From assembly GCA_007751255.1 (NCBI GenBank), contig CP036296.1:3472001-3536000 (forward strand): DNA of 64,000 nt. Reading direction: 5' to 3'. Position numbers and translations under genes: made by a program. This document shows, in pieces, positions 6,975 to 17,694 of the stretch. This stretch comes from Engelhardtia mirabilis (GTDB taxonomy: Bacteria > Planctomycetota > UBA1135 > GCA-002686595). Under the pieces are notes generated by a model. It was not told the origin of the DNA, did not search any database, and saw only the letters and a list, made by a program, of their open reading frames with translations. Every line of letters begins with the position of its first letter. The stretch's first letter is position 1.

Positions 6975-8786
6975 ATGACCCACCATCCGATCGAACGAGG
7001 TGTGGAGCTCCTGCGTGAGCTCGTGGCCGACGACCCCCAGCTCGAGGCCGAGCTGCTGGCCAGTCGTGTCGAATTCTTCGGCCGCGAGCCGGCCGGGGAC
7101 CCCGAGTCGCCCGAGCGGGTGCTGGCCGAGCGGCGCCACGCCGAGTGGTTCCTGTTCGAGCGCTCGACCCGGCGCGACGGGGAGCCGCCCTGGCAGGTCC
7201 TGCAGGAGCAATGGGAGGCCCGGGCCGATGGAGAACTGGCTTCCATCGCCAGCGCCCTGATGCACTCTCGCACGGGAGTCTTCGAAGTCGGCGACGTCGA
7301 ACCCGGCGTCGGCCTCTGGCTGCACGACCTCTTGGGCCACGGAGTGTTCGCCGTCCACGAGGCCGAGGCCTCGGCCCAACTGCGGACCGGTGACGTCCTG
7401 GCCGGCCGCATCTTCCCCTGCGGCGACTCCCAGTTCCGTCTCTCGCCCGCGATGGCCTGCTTCCGCAATCAGCGCCTGCTGGAGGCCCTGCGATCCGACC
7501 TCGGATCCCTGCGAACAGGTCGCCGCGGCACCTTGCGTGTGGCCCAGCTCGAGATCGAGCGGATGTTCTTCGGCCGTTCGTCGACCCAGAGCCTGGAGCC
7601 GACGGAGGGCGTCGGCGACTACGACTCGGCCGAGGCGCCGTCGTCGGAGCGGCAGCTCACCGCGGAGTTGCTCGAAGTCCTGGTCGAGGGTGGCGTCGAG
7701 CGGGAGCGCGCCGAGGCCTGGGTCGAGTCCCTGCGCGGAGCCGCCAAGGCCGCGGGACCGGCAGCCGGAACCTCACTGCGCGGGGACCTCCTGGACCAGC
7801 TGGCCTTCGAGACCCAAGTCGATCTCGACCGGGCACGGGCGATCATCGGCGAGGCCTGGATCGCGTTCGCCGAGGCGGTGCCCGAGAGCGCCGAGGCGAT
7901 GCCCGAGAGCGCCGAGGCGGTGCCCGAGAACGAGCAGCCAGACCAGGCGACCACCAACGAGGTCGAGACGAAGAGTCGCCCTCCGAAGTCAGGCGCCAGT
8001 GCAGCCGTGGCGCGAGCCCTCGAGAACTTCGATCGCGGCCGCGCCGCCGGCCAAGACCTGGATCAGCTCTTCGACGCCCTCGAAGGTGAGCTGGGCCTAG
8101 ACGACGAAGACGAGCACGACCTGGAGAGTGCCCCGGACTTCCCCGGCGTGATCGCCGCGGTGATCGAGGAGTACCTGTGGGAGACCTCCCAAGAGTCGCC
8201 GGTCAGCGATCACGATCGACGCACGTTGGATGCCCTCGGCCGCTACGCGCGCGCACTCGGCGTGCTCGAGGATCTGGGGCCCGAGCACCTGACGTCCTTC
8301 GCGACCCTGTTCGCCACGGAGCGCGGACTCATCCCCGACGGCGCGGCCGCTAGGAAGCTGCTTTCAACCCTGGAGCGCTTCGCCCGCTGGGTCGAGGAGG
8401 CGCACCATTCGCCCCTGTGGACCAGCTTCGAGCGTCGCTACAAGGACCTGGTCGAGACGCTGCCGCGCACCGCCGATGCCAACCAAGCTCTGGGCTCCGG
8501 TGGTGTCGACGTGGGCTCGCCCGAGCGCCATCCGGTCGAGGAGGACCTGTCGCTCGAGTGCCTGGGGCTGCGCTCCGACAACGGCTGGCTACCACTCGAA
8601 GCTCCGAGCGCCGCCCTGAAGCGCATCCGCGTTGGCGATCAAGTAGCCGCGGACACGTCGGGGGACGCCGCGCGGGTGCTACGCGTCTACGCGCCGGCGA
8701 CGGTGGCCGTGGATCCCGCCTCGGGACCGACCGTTTCGTCCGACGGCGCCGAGAACGGCGACGACGACGGCGAATTGGACTACTGA
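6975..8786 (+). CDS. large hypothetical protein with internal repeat
   Basis: A 603-residue cytoplasmic protein of unknown function. The N-terminal half (1-290) is globular, with ELLRELVADDPQLEAELLASRVEFFGREP, then GVFEVGDVEPGVGLWLHDLLGHGVFAVHEAEAS...GDVLAGRIFPCGDSQFRLSPAMACF, a layout that suggests a small beta barrel. Residues about 298-319 are three copies of a seven-residue repeat (AEAVPES). The C-terminal half contains a helical acidic section (GLDDEDEHDLESAPDFPGVIAAVIEEYLWE) and ends in a strongly acidic tail (GAENGDDDGELDY). No catalytic motif, signal peptide or membrane segment is visible. It is convergent with the next gene, stop to stop within 13 bases. I cannot name a family. Confidence 0.65.
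   Translation: MTHHPIERGVELLRELVADDPQLEAELLASRVEFFGREPAGDPESPERVLAERRHAEWFLFERSTRRDGEPPWQVLQEQWEARADGELASIASALMHSRTGVFEVGDVEPGVGLWLHDLLGHGVFAVHEAEASAQLRTGDVLAGRIFPCGDSQFRLSPAMACFRNQRLLEALRSDLGSLRTGRRGTLRVAQLEIERMFFGRSSTQSLEPTEGVGDYDSAEAPSSERQLTAELLEVLVEGGVERERAEAWVESLRGAAKAAGPAAGTSLRGDLLDQLAFETQVDLDRARAIIGEAWIAFAEAVPESAEAMPESAEAVPENEQPDQATTNEVETKSRPPKSGASAAVARALENFDRGRAAGQDLDQLFDALEGELGLDDEDEHDLESAPDFPGVIAAVIEEYLWETSQESPVSDHDRRTLDALGRYARALGVLEDLGPEHLTSFATLFATERGLIPDGAAARKLLSTLERFARWVEEAHHSPLWTSFERRYKDLVETLPRTADANQALGSGGVDVGSPERHPVEEDLSLECLGLRSDNGWLPLEAPSAALKRIRVGDQVAADTSGDAARVLRVYAPATVAVDPASGPTVSSDGAENGDDDGELDY
7869..7931 (+). repeat. 3 x 21-bp in-frame repeat
   Basis: Three adjacent 21-bp units (GCCGAGGCGRTGCCCGAGARC) encode the heptad AEAVPES/AEAMPES/AEAVPEN inside the hypothetical protein. 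It is in frame and could vary in copy number without frameshift. Confidence 0.8.
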
Positions 8787-8799
8787 ATCGCGGGCGAGG

Positions 8800-9393
8800 T
8801 CAGAGGGGACGCCAGGGCATCTGGAGTTCGGCCAGCAGCTCCTCGGGTCCGCGCACGGTTCCGGGATCGGTCAGGTAGATCTCGCGGATCGGGCCGGTCA
8901 ACACCCAGGAGCGCGCGCCCATGTACTCGAACACGCCACCGTAGGCGTTCTCGAGGTCCCGGTAAGCGCCGCGCACGAAGCCGTAGACCACCGGCTCGCT
9001 GGGCAGGATGTCGTAGCCCAAGGGGCCCGCGACCTGGATCGGTCCGGTCACCGGCAGGCAGATCCGGGAGCGGCGGTCGATGGGGGCCACGCGCGCCGGA
9101 TCGTCGTAGAAGAGGGCGAAGGGCGGCCCGCTCGGGGCGACTCCTTGGCTGTAGGCGTGCTTGGCCAGGGTCTCCAGGTAGCGCCGGGTTTCGGAGTAGT
9201 CGCCGAGCAACTCCAGGAACACGTAGGGCTGGTCGAGCCGTTCTTTCCAGTCCACCTCGACCGCGACGCCGACCGGCGCCGATCGCATGGCGTTGCTGGT
9301 CTGCATGTTCAGGGTGCTGCTGGTTCCGAGGAGCGAGCAGCCGCCGAGCAGGGCAGCGCAGATCAGGGCCGAGATCGAGGTCCGGAGCTTCAT
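8800..9393 (-). CDS. lipoprotein with GyrI-like effector-binding fold
   Basis: A 197-residue lipoprotein. MKLRTSISALICAALLGGCSLLG has a clear lipobox (LLGGC). After a short linker, residues 45-197 resemble the GyrI-like/AraC effector-binding domain: VGVAVEVDWKERLDQPYVFLELLGDYSETRRYLETLAKHAYSQGV, FALFYDDPARV, RSRICLPV, EPVVYGFVRGAYRDLENAYGGVFEYM, PIREIYLTDPGTV. In cytoplasmic relatives this fold binds small hydrophobic ligands; anchored in the envelope it could be a ligand carrier or SOUL-like binding protein. The ATG at 9393 is preferred to a TTG nine bases upstream because it starts the signal peptide directly. It is monocistronic. Confidence 0.75.
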   Translation of the reverse strand: MKLRTSISALICAALLGGCSLLGTSSTLNMQTSNAMRSAPVGVAVEVDWKERLDQPYVFLELLGDYSETRRYLETLAKHAYSQGVAPSGPPFALFYDDPARVAPIDRRSRICLPVTGPIQVAGPLGYDILPSEPVVYGFVRGAYRDLENAYGGVFEYMGARSWVLTGPIREIYLTDPGTVRGPEELLAELQMPWRPL

Positions 9394-9783
9394 GATCCCC
9401 AATCCATCGACAAGGAAGCGCGGGGGCCCAAGGTGAGCGAAGCTGCTGGAGTCGCTCCTGGGACCTGAATCGTCGGTGTGCCGCCGGGGCGTGCACGATC
9501 GAGAAACGGATCGCGCCGAGGGGGCCGGCGTCCGGAGAGAGCCTCCCCGGCGGACTCAGCTCTGATCGAGGCCGGGGGGCGGAGGAGCCAGCGATCGGGC
9601 CTGCCGGCCCTTCAGGGCCAGATAGTGCGTCCGATAATGTTAGTTATGTCGATACCGGATGGGGTCGCCCGGACCCGACCTGGTGCGCCGGCTTCGAGGC
9701 GACTCCAACAACCCCGACTCGCGTCCGACGGACCTGCTCTGCGCCCGAACCGACGTGCCTGCGCGATGACTTCCGAGTCTCCG
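9394..9783. other. intergenic region with a short AT-rich island
   Basis: No open reading frame here has coding character. The one notable stretch is 9625-9655 (GATAATGTTAGTTATG and flanks), strikingly AT-rich for this genome. It may be a protein-binding or promoter site, but no -35/-10 pair or palindrome is clear. Confidence 0.35.
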
Positions 9784-9812
9784 TTGGGCCTGCCGCCCTC
9801 CACGGCTAGAGT
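9784..9812 (+). promoter_or_regulatory. sigma-70-type promoter of the small Cys protein gene
   Basis: TTGGGC (9784-9789) and TAGAGT (9807-9812) with a 17-base spacer, 23 bases before the GTG start. Followed by CGAGG, a possible ribosome binding site, at 9821-9825. Confidence 0.55.
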
Positions 9813-9834
9813 CTTCCGCCCGAGGTGAACCCGA

Positions 9835-10107
9835 GTGGCTGACGACAAGAAGTGCTTCCTGAACAGCGAACGACCCTGCGACCTGACCTGCAAGGCCGCA
9901 TTCGAGGTCGACGACCCGGTCGACAACATCGACTGCTCATTCGTCTGGCTGTCGTTCCACGCCGGTGAGGCGCTGTTCGAGCTGCGCGGCGTGCTCGAGA
10001 ACTTCCGCGGCGGCGCGGGCCCGAGCGGCGGAAAGCCACCGGCCAAGGGCAGCGGCCCCTACAAGGGTTTCGGCGGTCCCAAGACCCCGCCGCCCGCGGA
10101 CAACTGA
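9835..10107 (+). CDS. small Cys-containing hypothetical protein
   Basis: A 90-residue protein starting at GTG. The N-terminal 60 residues are compact and carry four cysteines (KKCFLNSERPCDLTCKAAF ... NIDCSFVWLSFHAGEALFELRGVLENFRGG). The C-terminal 30 are a Gly/Pro/Lys tail (GAGPSGGKPPAKGSGPYKGFGGPKTPPPADN). The Cys spacing is compatible with a metal or redox site, but no known family is recognised. A well-formed promoter with 17-base spacing lies just upstream and the coding frame is clean, so it is probably real. The 35-bp repeat array begins 21 bases after its stop. Confidence 0.6.
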   Translation: MADDKKCFLNSERPCDLTCKAAFEVDDPVDNIDCSFVWLSFHAGEALFELRGVLENFRGGAGPSGGKPPAKGSGPYKGFGGPKTPPPADN

Positions 10108-10127
10108 AGCCGGGCCGAACCGGCCGG

Positions 10128-10388
10128 CACTCGGTGATCCCGACTCGGGCCGGTCAACCCGGCGCTCGGTGATCCGGACTCGGGCCGGTCAACCCGGCAC
10201 TCGGTGATCCGGACTCGGGCCGGTCAACCCGGCACTCGGTGATCCGGACTCGGGCCGGTCAACCCGGCACTCGGTGATCCGGACTCGGGCCGGTCAACCC
10301 GGCATTCGGTGATCCGGACTCGGGCCGGTCAACCCGGCACTCGGTGATCCGGACTCGGGCCGGTCAACCCGGCACTCGGTGATCCGGA
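10128..10388. repeat. 35-bp tandem repeat array (about 7.5 copies)
   Basis: Units begin at 10128, 10163, 10198, 10233, 10268, 10303 and 10338, with a partial unit from 10373. Each is 35 bp, starting CACTCGGTGATCCGGACTCG and ending GGCCGGTCAACCCGG. Copies differ by at most one or two bases. Each unit contains a small hairpin (GCCGG tcaac CCGGC). There are no spacers, so it is a minisatellite and not a CRISPR. The array overlaps the last 25 bases of the minus-strand phosphatase gene and supplies its stop codon. Confidence 0.95.
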
Positions 10389-11131
10389 TCATTGGGCGCT
10401 CGGTACCAGCCGCGCGCGGCGGGTGCCTCGCGATCGGTGTTGGCGCCGACCAGGTACGGGCGGTCGCGGTGCGCGGTTTCGGTGTCGATTTCCAGGCCGC
10501 AGCGTTCGAGGCTGCCGACCGGCCAGTCGATGGTCGTGATCGATGCCGGCGGCACATGAAGTCGGCGCACGTGCTCGGCCGGTAGTCCGAGGGTCCAGCC
10601 GACCGTGGAGCGGATCACCCAGCCATGGGCCACGATCGCCACATCGGCGCCCGGCGAGGCGCTGGCCAGGGCCTCGAGTGCCGGCAGAACCCGAGCGCGA
10701 AGGTCCGAGATGGACTCCCCAGCGGGCGGACGAACGTGTTCAGGGTCCGCGTTCCAAGCTTCCAGCGCGCCCGGGTGCTGGTCGCGCAAGTCGACGATCC
10801 GCTGACCCGCCCAGTCTCCTCGGGAGATCTCGCGCAGCCCGGGCAGAGCTGCGACCTCCAGCCCGCGGCTGGCTGCGATGGCCTCTGCCCCGAAGATGGC
10901 CCGCGCCAGGTCCGACGAGGCGACGGCTGCGAGTTCGACATCGGCCAGGGTACGCGCCGCCTCTCGCGCCTGATCACGCCCGAACTCGGACAGCGAAACG
11001 TCCAGATCGCCGTAGAGCCGACCCAGCCAGCGGTCCTCGACGAGCCCGTGGCGAACGAGATGAAGGCGGGTCGTGGCGGGATCGCGGGTGGCTTTCACGC
11101 AGTCGTCATAGAGCGATGGACACCCGCCCAC
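10364..11131 (-). CDS. histidine phosphatase family protein (phosphoglycerate mutase-like)
   Basis: A 255-residue protein of the histidine phosphatase superfamily. LHLVRHGLVEDRW carries the RHG motif with the phospho-accepting His; SSDLARAIFGAEAIA, PGLREISRGDWAGQ and VAIVAHGWVIRSTVG supply the other active-site Arg, Glu and His. The YGDLDVSLSEFGRDQA segment resembles alpha-ribazole phosphatase (CobC) and related small-metabolite phosphatases. CobC would fit the cobalamin riboswitch nearby, but the sequence does not settle the substrate. The GTG at 11131 is chosen because GGAGGGG lies five bases upstream; GTG at 11098 is an alternative. The last residues (about NDPDHRVPG) and the stop are encoded in the 35-bp repeat array, so the C-terminus has apparently been reshaped by repeat growth. 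Confidence 0.8.
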   Translation of the reverse strand: MGGCPSLYDDCVKATRDPATTRLHLVRHGLVEDRWLGRLYGDLDVSLSEFGRDQAREAARTLADVELAAVASSDLARAIFGAEAIAASRGLEVAALPGLREISRGDWAGQRIVDLRDQHPGALEAWNADPEHVRPPAGESISDLRARVLPALEALASASPGADVAIVAHGWVIRSTVGWTLGLPAEHVRRLHVPPASITTIDWPVGSLERCGLEIDTETAHRDRPYLVGANTDREAPAARGWYRAPNDPDHRVPG

Positions 11132-11146
11132 AAGCCCCTCCGGTCG

Positions 11147-11176
11147 TTGCCCCGGCCCCCGCCAGGCCTGTAGAGT
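11147..11176 (+). promoter_or_regulatory. sigma-70-type promoter upstream of sdhCAB
   Basis: TTGCCC (11147-11152) and TAGAGT (11171-11176) are separated by 18 bases. It is the best promoter in the 301-base gap before sdhC and would give a leader of about 250 bases. The leader itself shows no recognised riboswitch. Confidence 0.45.
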
Positions 11177-11432
11177 CTGCGGCGCCGACCTACCCTGCCC
11201 GACCAGCGGCCCACTGGAATCGCGTCTCGATGTGGACGACGGAAACCCCTGGTGGACACCGAATGGATCGAGCTGGTGGGGGTCTCGCGACGCCGGGAGA
11301 CGACGGATGTACGACGCGTCCGCGACGTCTCCGACTCAAGGCCCCCACCGTTGCGTTTCACGGCAGTCTCGCGCTCCAGCCGTCCCGTTCCCCCACCGCC
11401 GCGTTCCTAGAGAGTGAACCTCTGACCAGAGC

Positions 11433-12095
11433 ATGGTGACCTGGCTCCAAACCTTCGTCCGATCCTCGGTCGGCAAGAAGGCCTGCATGGCGATCAGCGG
11501 CCTACTGCTGGTCGGCTTCCTCGTGGCGCACCTGGCGGGCAACTTGACGTTGTTCCTGCCCGATGACGGTGCTGCCTTCGACGCCTACGCGCAGAAGCTG
11601 CACGATCTCGGCCCGCTGCTGTACGTGGCGGAGGTCGGTCTGCTCGCCTTGTTCGTGGTCCACATCGCCTTCGCGGCCTGGACCACGATCGGCAACCGCA
11701 AGGCGCGCACCTCGCGCTACGCCGTGCAGCCCGATCACGGCGAGCGCACGGTGGCGTCCAGCACGATGCCGATCACCGGTTTGATCGTGCTGCTGTTCCT
11801 GATCGTGCACCTGATCCACTTCAGGCTGGACGAGCGCTTCGAACAGGGTCCCTTCGACCTGGTCGAGGGCACCCTCGCCGGGCCGATCGCCGCGCTGATC
11901 TACATCGTCGGCGTCCTGGCCCTGACGCTTCACCTGACCCACGCGATCGGCAGCGCCCTGCAGACCCTCGGAGTCAATCATCCCCGCTGGAGCCCGCTGC
12001 TGCGGCGCGCAGGCGTGGGCCTCGCGCTGATCCTCGGACTCGGCTTCCTTTCGATCCCGATCTACGCCCTCATCGCCTGGGGAGGGTCGAACTGA
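11433..12095 (+). CDS. sdhC: succinate dehydrogenase cytochrome b558 subunit
   Basis: A 220-residue membrane anchor of complex II with five predicted transmembrane helices, the length of the single-subunit (Bacillus/Bacteroides-type) cytochrome b558. The pattern [31 protein letters not shown] places a haem-ligand His in helix I. Further candidate His residues are in [19 protein letters not shown] and [23 protein letters not shown]. It passes electrons from the FAD/Fe-S head to menaquinone or a similar quinone. It is the first gene of sdhCAB and ends one base before sdhA starts. The operon lacks a separate SdhD, as expected for this type. Confidence 0.92.
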   Translation: MVTWLQTFVRSSVGKKACMAISGLLLVGFLVAHLAGNLTLFLPDDGAAFDAYAQKLHDLGPLLYVAEVGLLALFVVHIAFAAWTTIGNRKARTSRYAVQPDHGERTVASSTMPITGLIVLLFLIVHLIHFRLDERFEQGPFDLVEGTLAGPIAALIYIVGVLALTLHLTHAIGSALQTLGVNHPRWSPLLRRAGVGLALILGLGFLSIPIYALIAWGGSN

Positions 12096-12096
12096 G

Positions 12097-14789
<2,693 letters not shown>

Positions 14790-14798
14790 TATCGATCG

Positions 14799-14842
14799 GT
14801 GGGGGACCCGAGCGGGGCCGTCGGCCGGGCTCGATCCCCCAC
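14799..14842 (+). terminator. terminator after sdhCAB
   Basis: GTGGGGGA (14799-14806) pairs with TCCCCCAC (14835-14842), continuing with CGAGC (14809-14813) against GCTCG (14829-14833). GATTCTCT follows. It lies ten bases after the sdhB stop. Confidence 0.65.
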
Positions 14843-15158
14843 GATTCTCTCCCCCATCGGGCATGCCCCCCCACCGGGTCTCGGCGCCCCAGCAGGGGCA
14901 GTGGCGTTACCCATCAGGAACACCTATCGACCTGGTCAGGGGGCGAGCACCTTGGTGACCGCTCTCCAGGGCCCTGGAACACAGGTTCGACAATCCCCCA
15001 CGGGGCTCCCCCACCTGTCCGAGCGGCGGCCCTGAGCGTCCCCGCCGGCCTCCTGGCCCCCTGGGATGGCGATTCCCGCGGACCGCGCCGGTTCTCGAAG
15101 TCCACCAAGGCCTGGCATCCAGGCCGTCACAGTCACAAGCTAGCGATCCATCGGGGGC
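14843..15158. other. non-coding stretch before the HEAT cluster
   Basis: No coding frame, RNA gene or repeat recognised. It separates the sdh terminator from the sigma-54 promoter of the first HEAT gene. Confidence 0.5.
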
Positions 15159-15175
15159 AGGCACGCTTCTTGCCA
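15159..15175 (+). promoter_or_regulatory. sigma-54 (-24/-12) promoter of HEAT gene 1
   Basis: AGGCACGCTTCTTGCCA has GG (15160-15161) and GC (15172-15173) exactly ten bases apart, matching the sigma-54 pattern GGCACG-N4-TTGC. Sites with the same core lie in front of HEAT genes 2 and 3. Transcription would begin near 15185, about 100 bases before the ATG. A GCGGATCC box in the leader (15217-15224) also recurs before the paralogues. Confidence 0.75.
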
Positions 15176-15282
15176 ACGGTAACCCTGGCAGGAGGCACCG
15201 CAGCCCCTCCTCCGAGCGGATCCCCCGCGAGACTCCTCGCACCAGCTTCCCGCATCAACGCTGCAGCTTCCACAAGAGCACG

Positions 15283-17361
15283 ATGAAGAGACTTCTCATT
15301 GCAGGCCTCGCGATCACCGGCGGCAGCCTCTGGGTCGGTGAACTGGGCGCCCACGGCGGCACCTACCGAGGCCCTGGCGACACGGTTCCCCCCGGTGCCG
15401 GTGGCGGCGGCGGCGGTGGCCCGGCCACGGGCGCCCCGTCCGGGCCCGCCACGGGCGGCCCCAGCGGCCCCACCACCCCTGGACCGACCGTGCCCGGTCA
15501 AACCGGCGGCACGTCGGCCGGCGCAGGCACCACCACGACCACCGGCGTCGACGTCGGTCCGGACCTGACAGCCTGGAGCTTCTGGTGGGAGTTCAACAAG
15601 GAGCCCTTCATCAACCTGAAGGCCGCCATCCGCTCCGAGGTCACGACCACCGGCAGTGGCGACTTCTTCCTGGGTCAGGGCGAGACGGAGCAGGCCAGCG
15701 ACACGCTGCGCCCGACGACGCAGCAGATCCGCGGACAGATCGTCCCCGCGCTCCTGTCGGCCCTCGAGAAGGAAACCAACAACGACATCGTCACCGGCTG
15801 CCTGATCGCCCTGGCGAAGATCGGTGAAGAGTCGGCCGAGAGCGGCGACAACGCCTTCGAGAAGACCATCTCCGGTTTCCTCAAGGACGGCAGCCAGGAG
15901 ATCAGCGAGACCGCTGCCCTCTCGCTCGGCATCCTCGCCAGCGACAACTCGATCGACCTGCTCGAGGCCCTGGCGCGCGACAGCAAGCTCGGACAGGACG
16001 CGGTCGGTTCGACCGAGGTCGATCCGCGCTCCCAGGCCTTCGCCGCCTACGGCCTCGGCCTGCTCGGCAACCGCACCGGCGATCCCGCGGTGCGCTCGCG
16101 CGTCGTCGCGATCCTCACGGACCTGCTGCCGAAAGCCGAGACCATGTCCCGTCAGGACCTGGCCGTGGCCTGCGTCATCTCCCTGGGTCTGACCCCGCTC
16201 GATCCGGCCCCCGCGGCCACCGACGCAGACGCCGAAGTCTCCAAGGACCCCACCGCCTCGCTACAGGCTCAGATCGACTTCTTGCTCGAGTTCATGCTCG
16301 ACGAGAACAAGAACTACATGCCGCGGGCTCACGTCCCGACCGCGGTCGCGCGACTGATGACTGGCCTCAACGACGAGGTCTACCGTCAGCGCATCGTCGA
16401 CGCGATCCTGCTCCCGGTCGACGCCCGCAAGGGCAAGAAGTTCGTCCAGGAAGTCCGGCAGAGCTGTGCCCTCGCACTGGGTCTGATCGGTGACGCCGAC
16501 GACGATGCGATCGACGTCGAGATCCGCAATGTGCTCCTCAAGGACGTTCAGGGGTATCAGAGCCAGACGCGCAAGTTCGGCCTGATGTCCATGGCCAAGG
16601 TCGCCGCCCGCCCGGGCAGTGGCGCCAAGGACCTCGACAAGAACCGTCGCGAGCTGACCGACGAGTTGGTCAAGAACCTGCGGAACTCCGGCGGTGAGGA
16701 CCAGTGGGCGATCATGGCGCTGGGCGTCTACGGCTACACCCTCGGTAAGAACGAAGAGGTTCCGCCGGCTTCGCTGTCGCTTCAGATCCGTGACTCGCTC
16801 GGCAAGGCCAAGAGCCCCGACGACATCGGTGCCGCCTCGGTGGCCGCCGGCCTGTTCGGTGACCCGGAGGCCCAGGAAACGCTGCTCAAGCTGCTCGGCT
16901 CCACCCGTGATCCGGTTGCCCAGGGCTACGTGGCCCTCGGCCTCGGGATGCTGAACCAGAAGGAAGCCATCCAGCCGATCCAGGAAGTGCTGGCGGAAGC
17001 CGAGTACAAGCCGGAGCTGCTGCAACAGGCGGCCATCGCCCTCGGCCTTTTGGGTTCCAAGGAGACGGTCGGCACGCTGATCGACATGCTCGAGAACGCA
17101 GGCTCCCTGGCCTCCCAGGCCGCGGCCGCCTCGGCCCTCGGCTTCATCGGTGATCGCAATTCGGTCGAGCCGCTGGTTGAGATGCTGGAGGACGGCGACA
17201 TCACGGACACCGCCCGCGGTTTCGCGGCCGTGGCCCTCGGGATCGTCGCCGACAAGGAAGAGCTGCCCTGGAACTCGAAGATCGCGGTGGACCTCAACTA
17301 CCGCGCGAGCACCTCGACCCTCAACACCCTCGACGGCAAGGGCGTGCTCAACATCCTTTGA
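15283..17361 (+). CDS. exported HEAT-repeat protein, paralogue 1
   Basis: A 692-residue exported protein. Residues 1-23 are a signal peptide ending LGA. Right after it comes the motif HGGTYRGPGDTVPPG (24-38), then a Gly/Pro/Thr-rich low-complexity linker to about residue 92. A conserved signature follows, AWSFWWEFNKEPF (97-109) and DFFLGQGE (127-134). From about 145 to the end the chain is Ala/Leu-rich helical repeats of HEAT type (DIVTGCLIALAKIG, ISETAALSLGILA, QAFAAYGLGLLGNR, CALALGLIGDADDD, QGYVALGLGMLNQ, QAAIALGLLGS, AAAASALGFIGDRNS, GFAAVALGIVADKEELPWNSK). The end is NYRASTSTLNTLDGKGVLNIL. HEAT solenoids bind protein partners, so a scaffold or receptor role at the cell surface is likely, but the partner is unknown. 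It is closest to paralogue 3. Confidence 0.85.
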   Translation: MKRLLIAGLAITGGSLWVGELGAHGGTYRGPGDTVPPGAGGGGGGGPATGAPSGPATGGPSGPTTPGPTVPGQTGGTSAGAGTTTTTGVDVGPDLTAWSFWWEFNKEPFINLKAAIRSEVTTTGSGDFFLGQGETEQASDTLRPTTQQIRGQIVPALLSALEKETNNDIVTGCLIALAKIGEESAESGDNAFEKTISGFLKDGSQEISETAALSLGILASDNSIDLLEALARDSKLGQDAVGSTEVDPRSQAFAAYGLGLLGNRTGDPAVRSRVVAILTDLLPKAETMSRQDLAVACVISLGLTPLDPAPAATDADAEVSKDPTASLQAQIDFLLEFMLDENKNYMPRAHVPTAVARLMTGLNDEVYRQRIVDAILLPVDARKGKKFVQEVRQSCALALGLIGDADDDAIDVEIRNVLLKDVQGYQSQTRKFGLMSMAKVAARPGSGAKDLDKNRRELTDELVKNLRNSGGEDQWAIMALGVYGYTLGKNEEVPPASLSLQIRDSLGKAKSPDDIGAASVAAGLFGDPEAQETLLKLLGSTRDPVAQGYVALGLGMLNQKEAIQPIQEVLAEAEYKPELLQQAAIALGLLGSKETVGTLIDMLENAGSLASQAAAASALGFIGDRNSVEPLVEMLEDGDITDTARGFAAVALGIVADKEELPWNSKIAVDLNYRASTSTLNTLDGKGVLNIL

Positions 17362-17372
17362 TGAGCGCCCGG

Positions 17373-17399
17373 GCTGACTGGCCCTGAGGGCCGGTCAGC
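17373..17399 (+). terminator. 12-bp hairpin after HEAT gene 1
   Basis: GCTGACTGGCCC (17373-17384) and GGGCCGGTCAGC (17388-17399) form a 12-bp stem (one G-T pair) with a TGA loop, 12 bases after the stop. No T-tract follows, but the stem is strong. Confidence 0.55.
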
Positions 17400-17443
17400 G
17401 CCGGACAACCACTGGGTCGGGTTTCGTCCCGATCGACGGCAGG

Positions 17444-17471
17444 GCCCGTCCGACTGCAAGGTCGGGCGGGC
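17444..17471 (+). terminator. second hairpin after HEAT gene 1
   Basis: GCCCGTCCGAC (17444-17454) pairs with GTCGGGCGGGC (17461-17471) around TGCAAG. Its stem sequence is nearly that of the terminator after HEAT gene 2, suggesting that the 3' regions were duplicated with the genes. The rest of the 333-base gap (17362-17694) holds the sigma-54 site below and little else. Confidence 0.5.
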
Positions 17472-17568
17472 TCTGCCCGTTCGGAACCCGCCCGTTCGGA
17501 ATCTGCCCCGTCCTGGGACTGCTCCGATCGGGTCTCGCCGGCTTCAAGGCCATGCACGGGCATTCGTA

Positions 17569-17585
17569 TGGCACGTGCCTTGCTG
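17569..17585 (+). promoter_or_regulatory. sigma-54 (-24/-12) promoter of HEAT gene 2
   Basis: TGGCACGTGCCTTGCTG matches the consensus TGGCACG-N4-TTGCW at every key position, with GG (17570-17571) and GC (17582-17583) ten bases apart. The start would be near 17595, about 100 bases before the ATG; GGGATCC in the leader corresponds to the box seen before paralogues 1 and 3. Confidence 0.8.
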
Positions 17586-17694
17586 CTCTATGGGAGTGCC
17601 CAGCTGCGATGGTCACTGAGGTTGCCCGAGCAGCGTCCTTGGACCTCGGGATCCTGTCGCAGCACACCACCCCGATTCGATCCAGGTTCCGACC

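Noticed and set aside
10128..10388. Repeat array as a CRISPR
   Set aside because: The 35-bp units are directly adjacent with no spacers, and no cas genes are present.
10364..11131. Naming the histidine phosphatase cobC
   Set aside because: Sequence features shared with CobC also occur in other small phosphatases, and no cobalamin biosynthesis genes lie nearby apart from the riboswitch, so no symbol was given.
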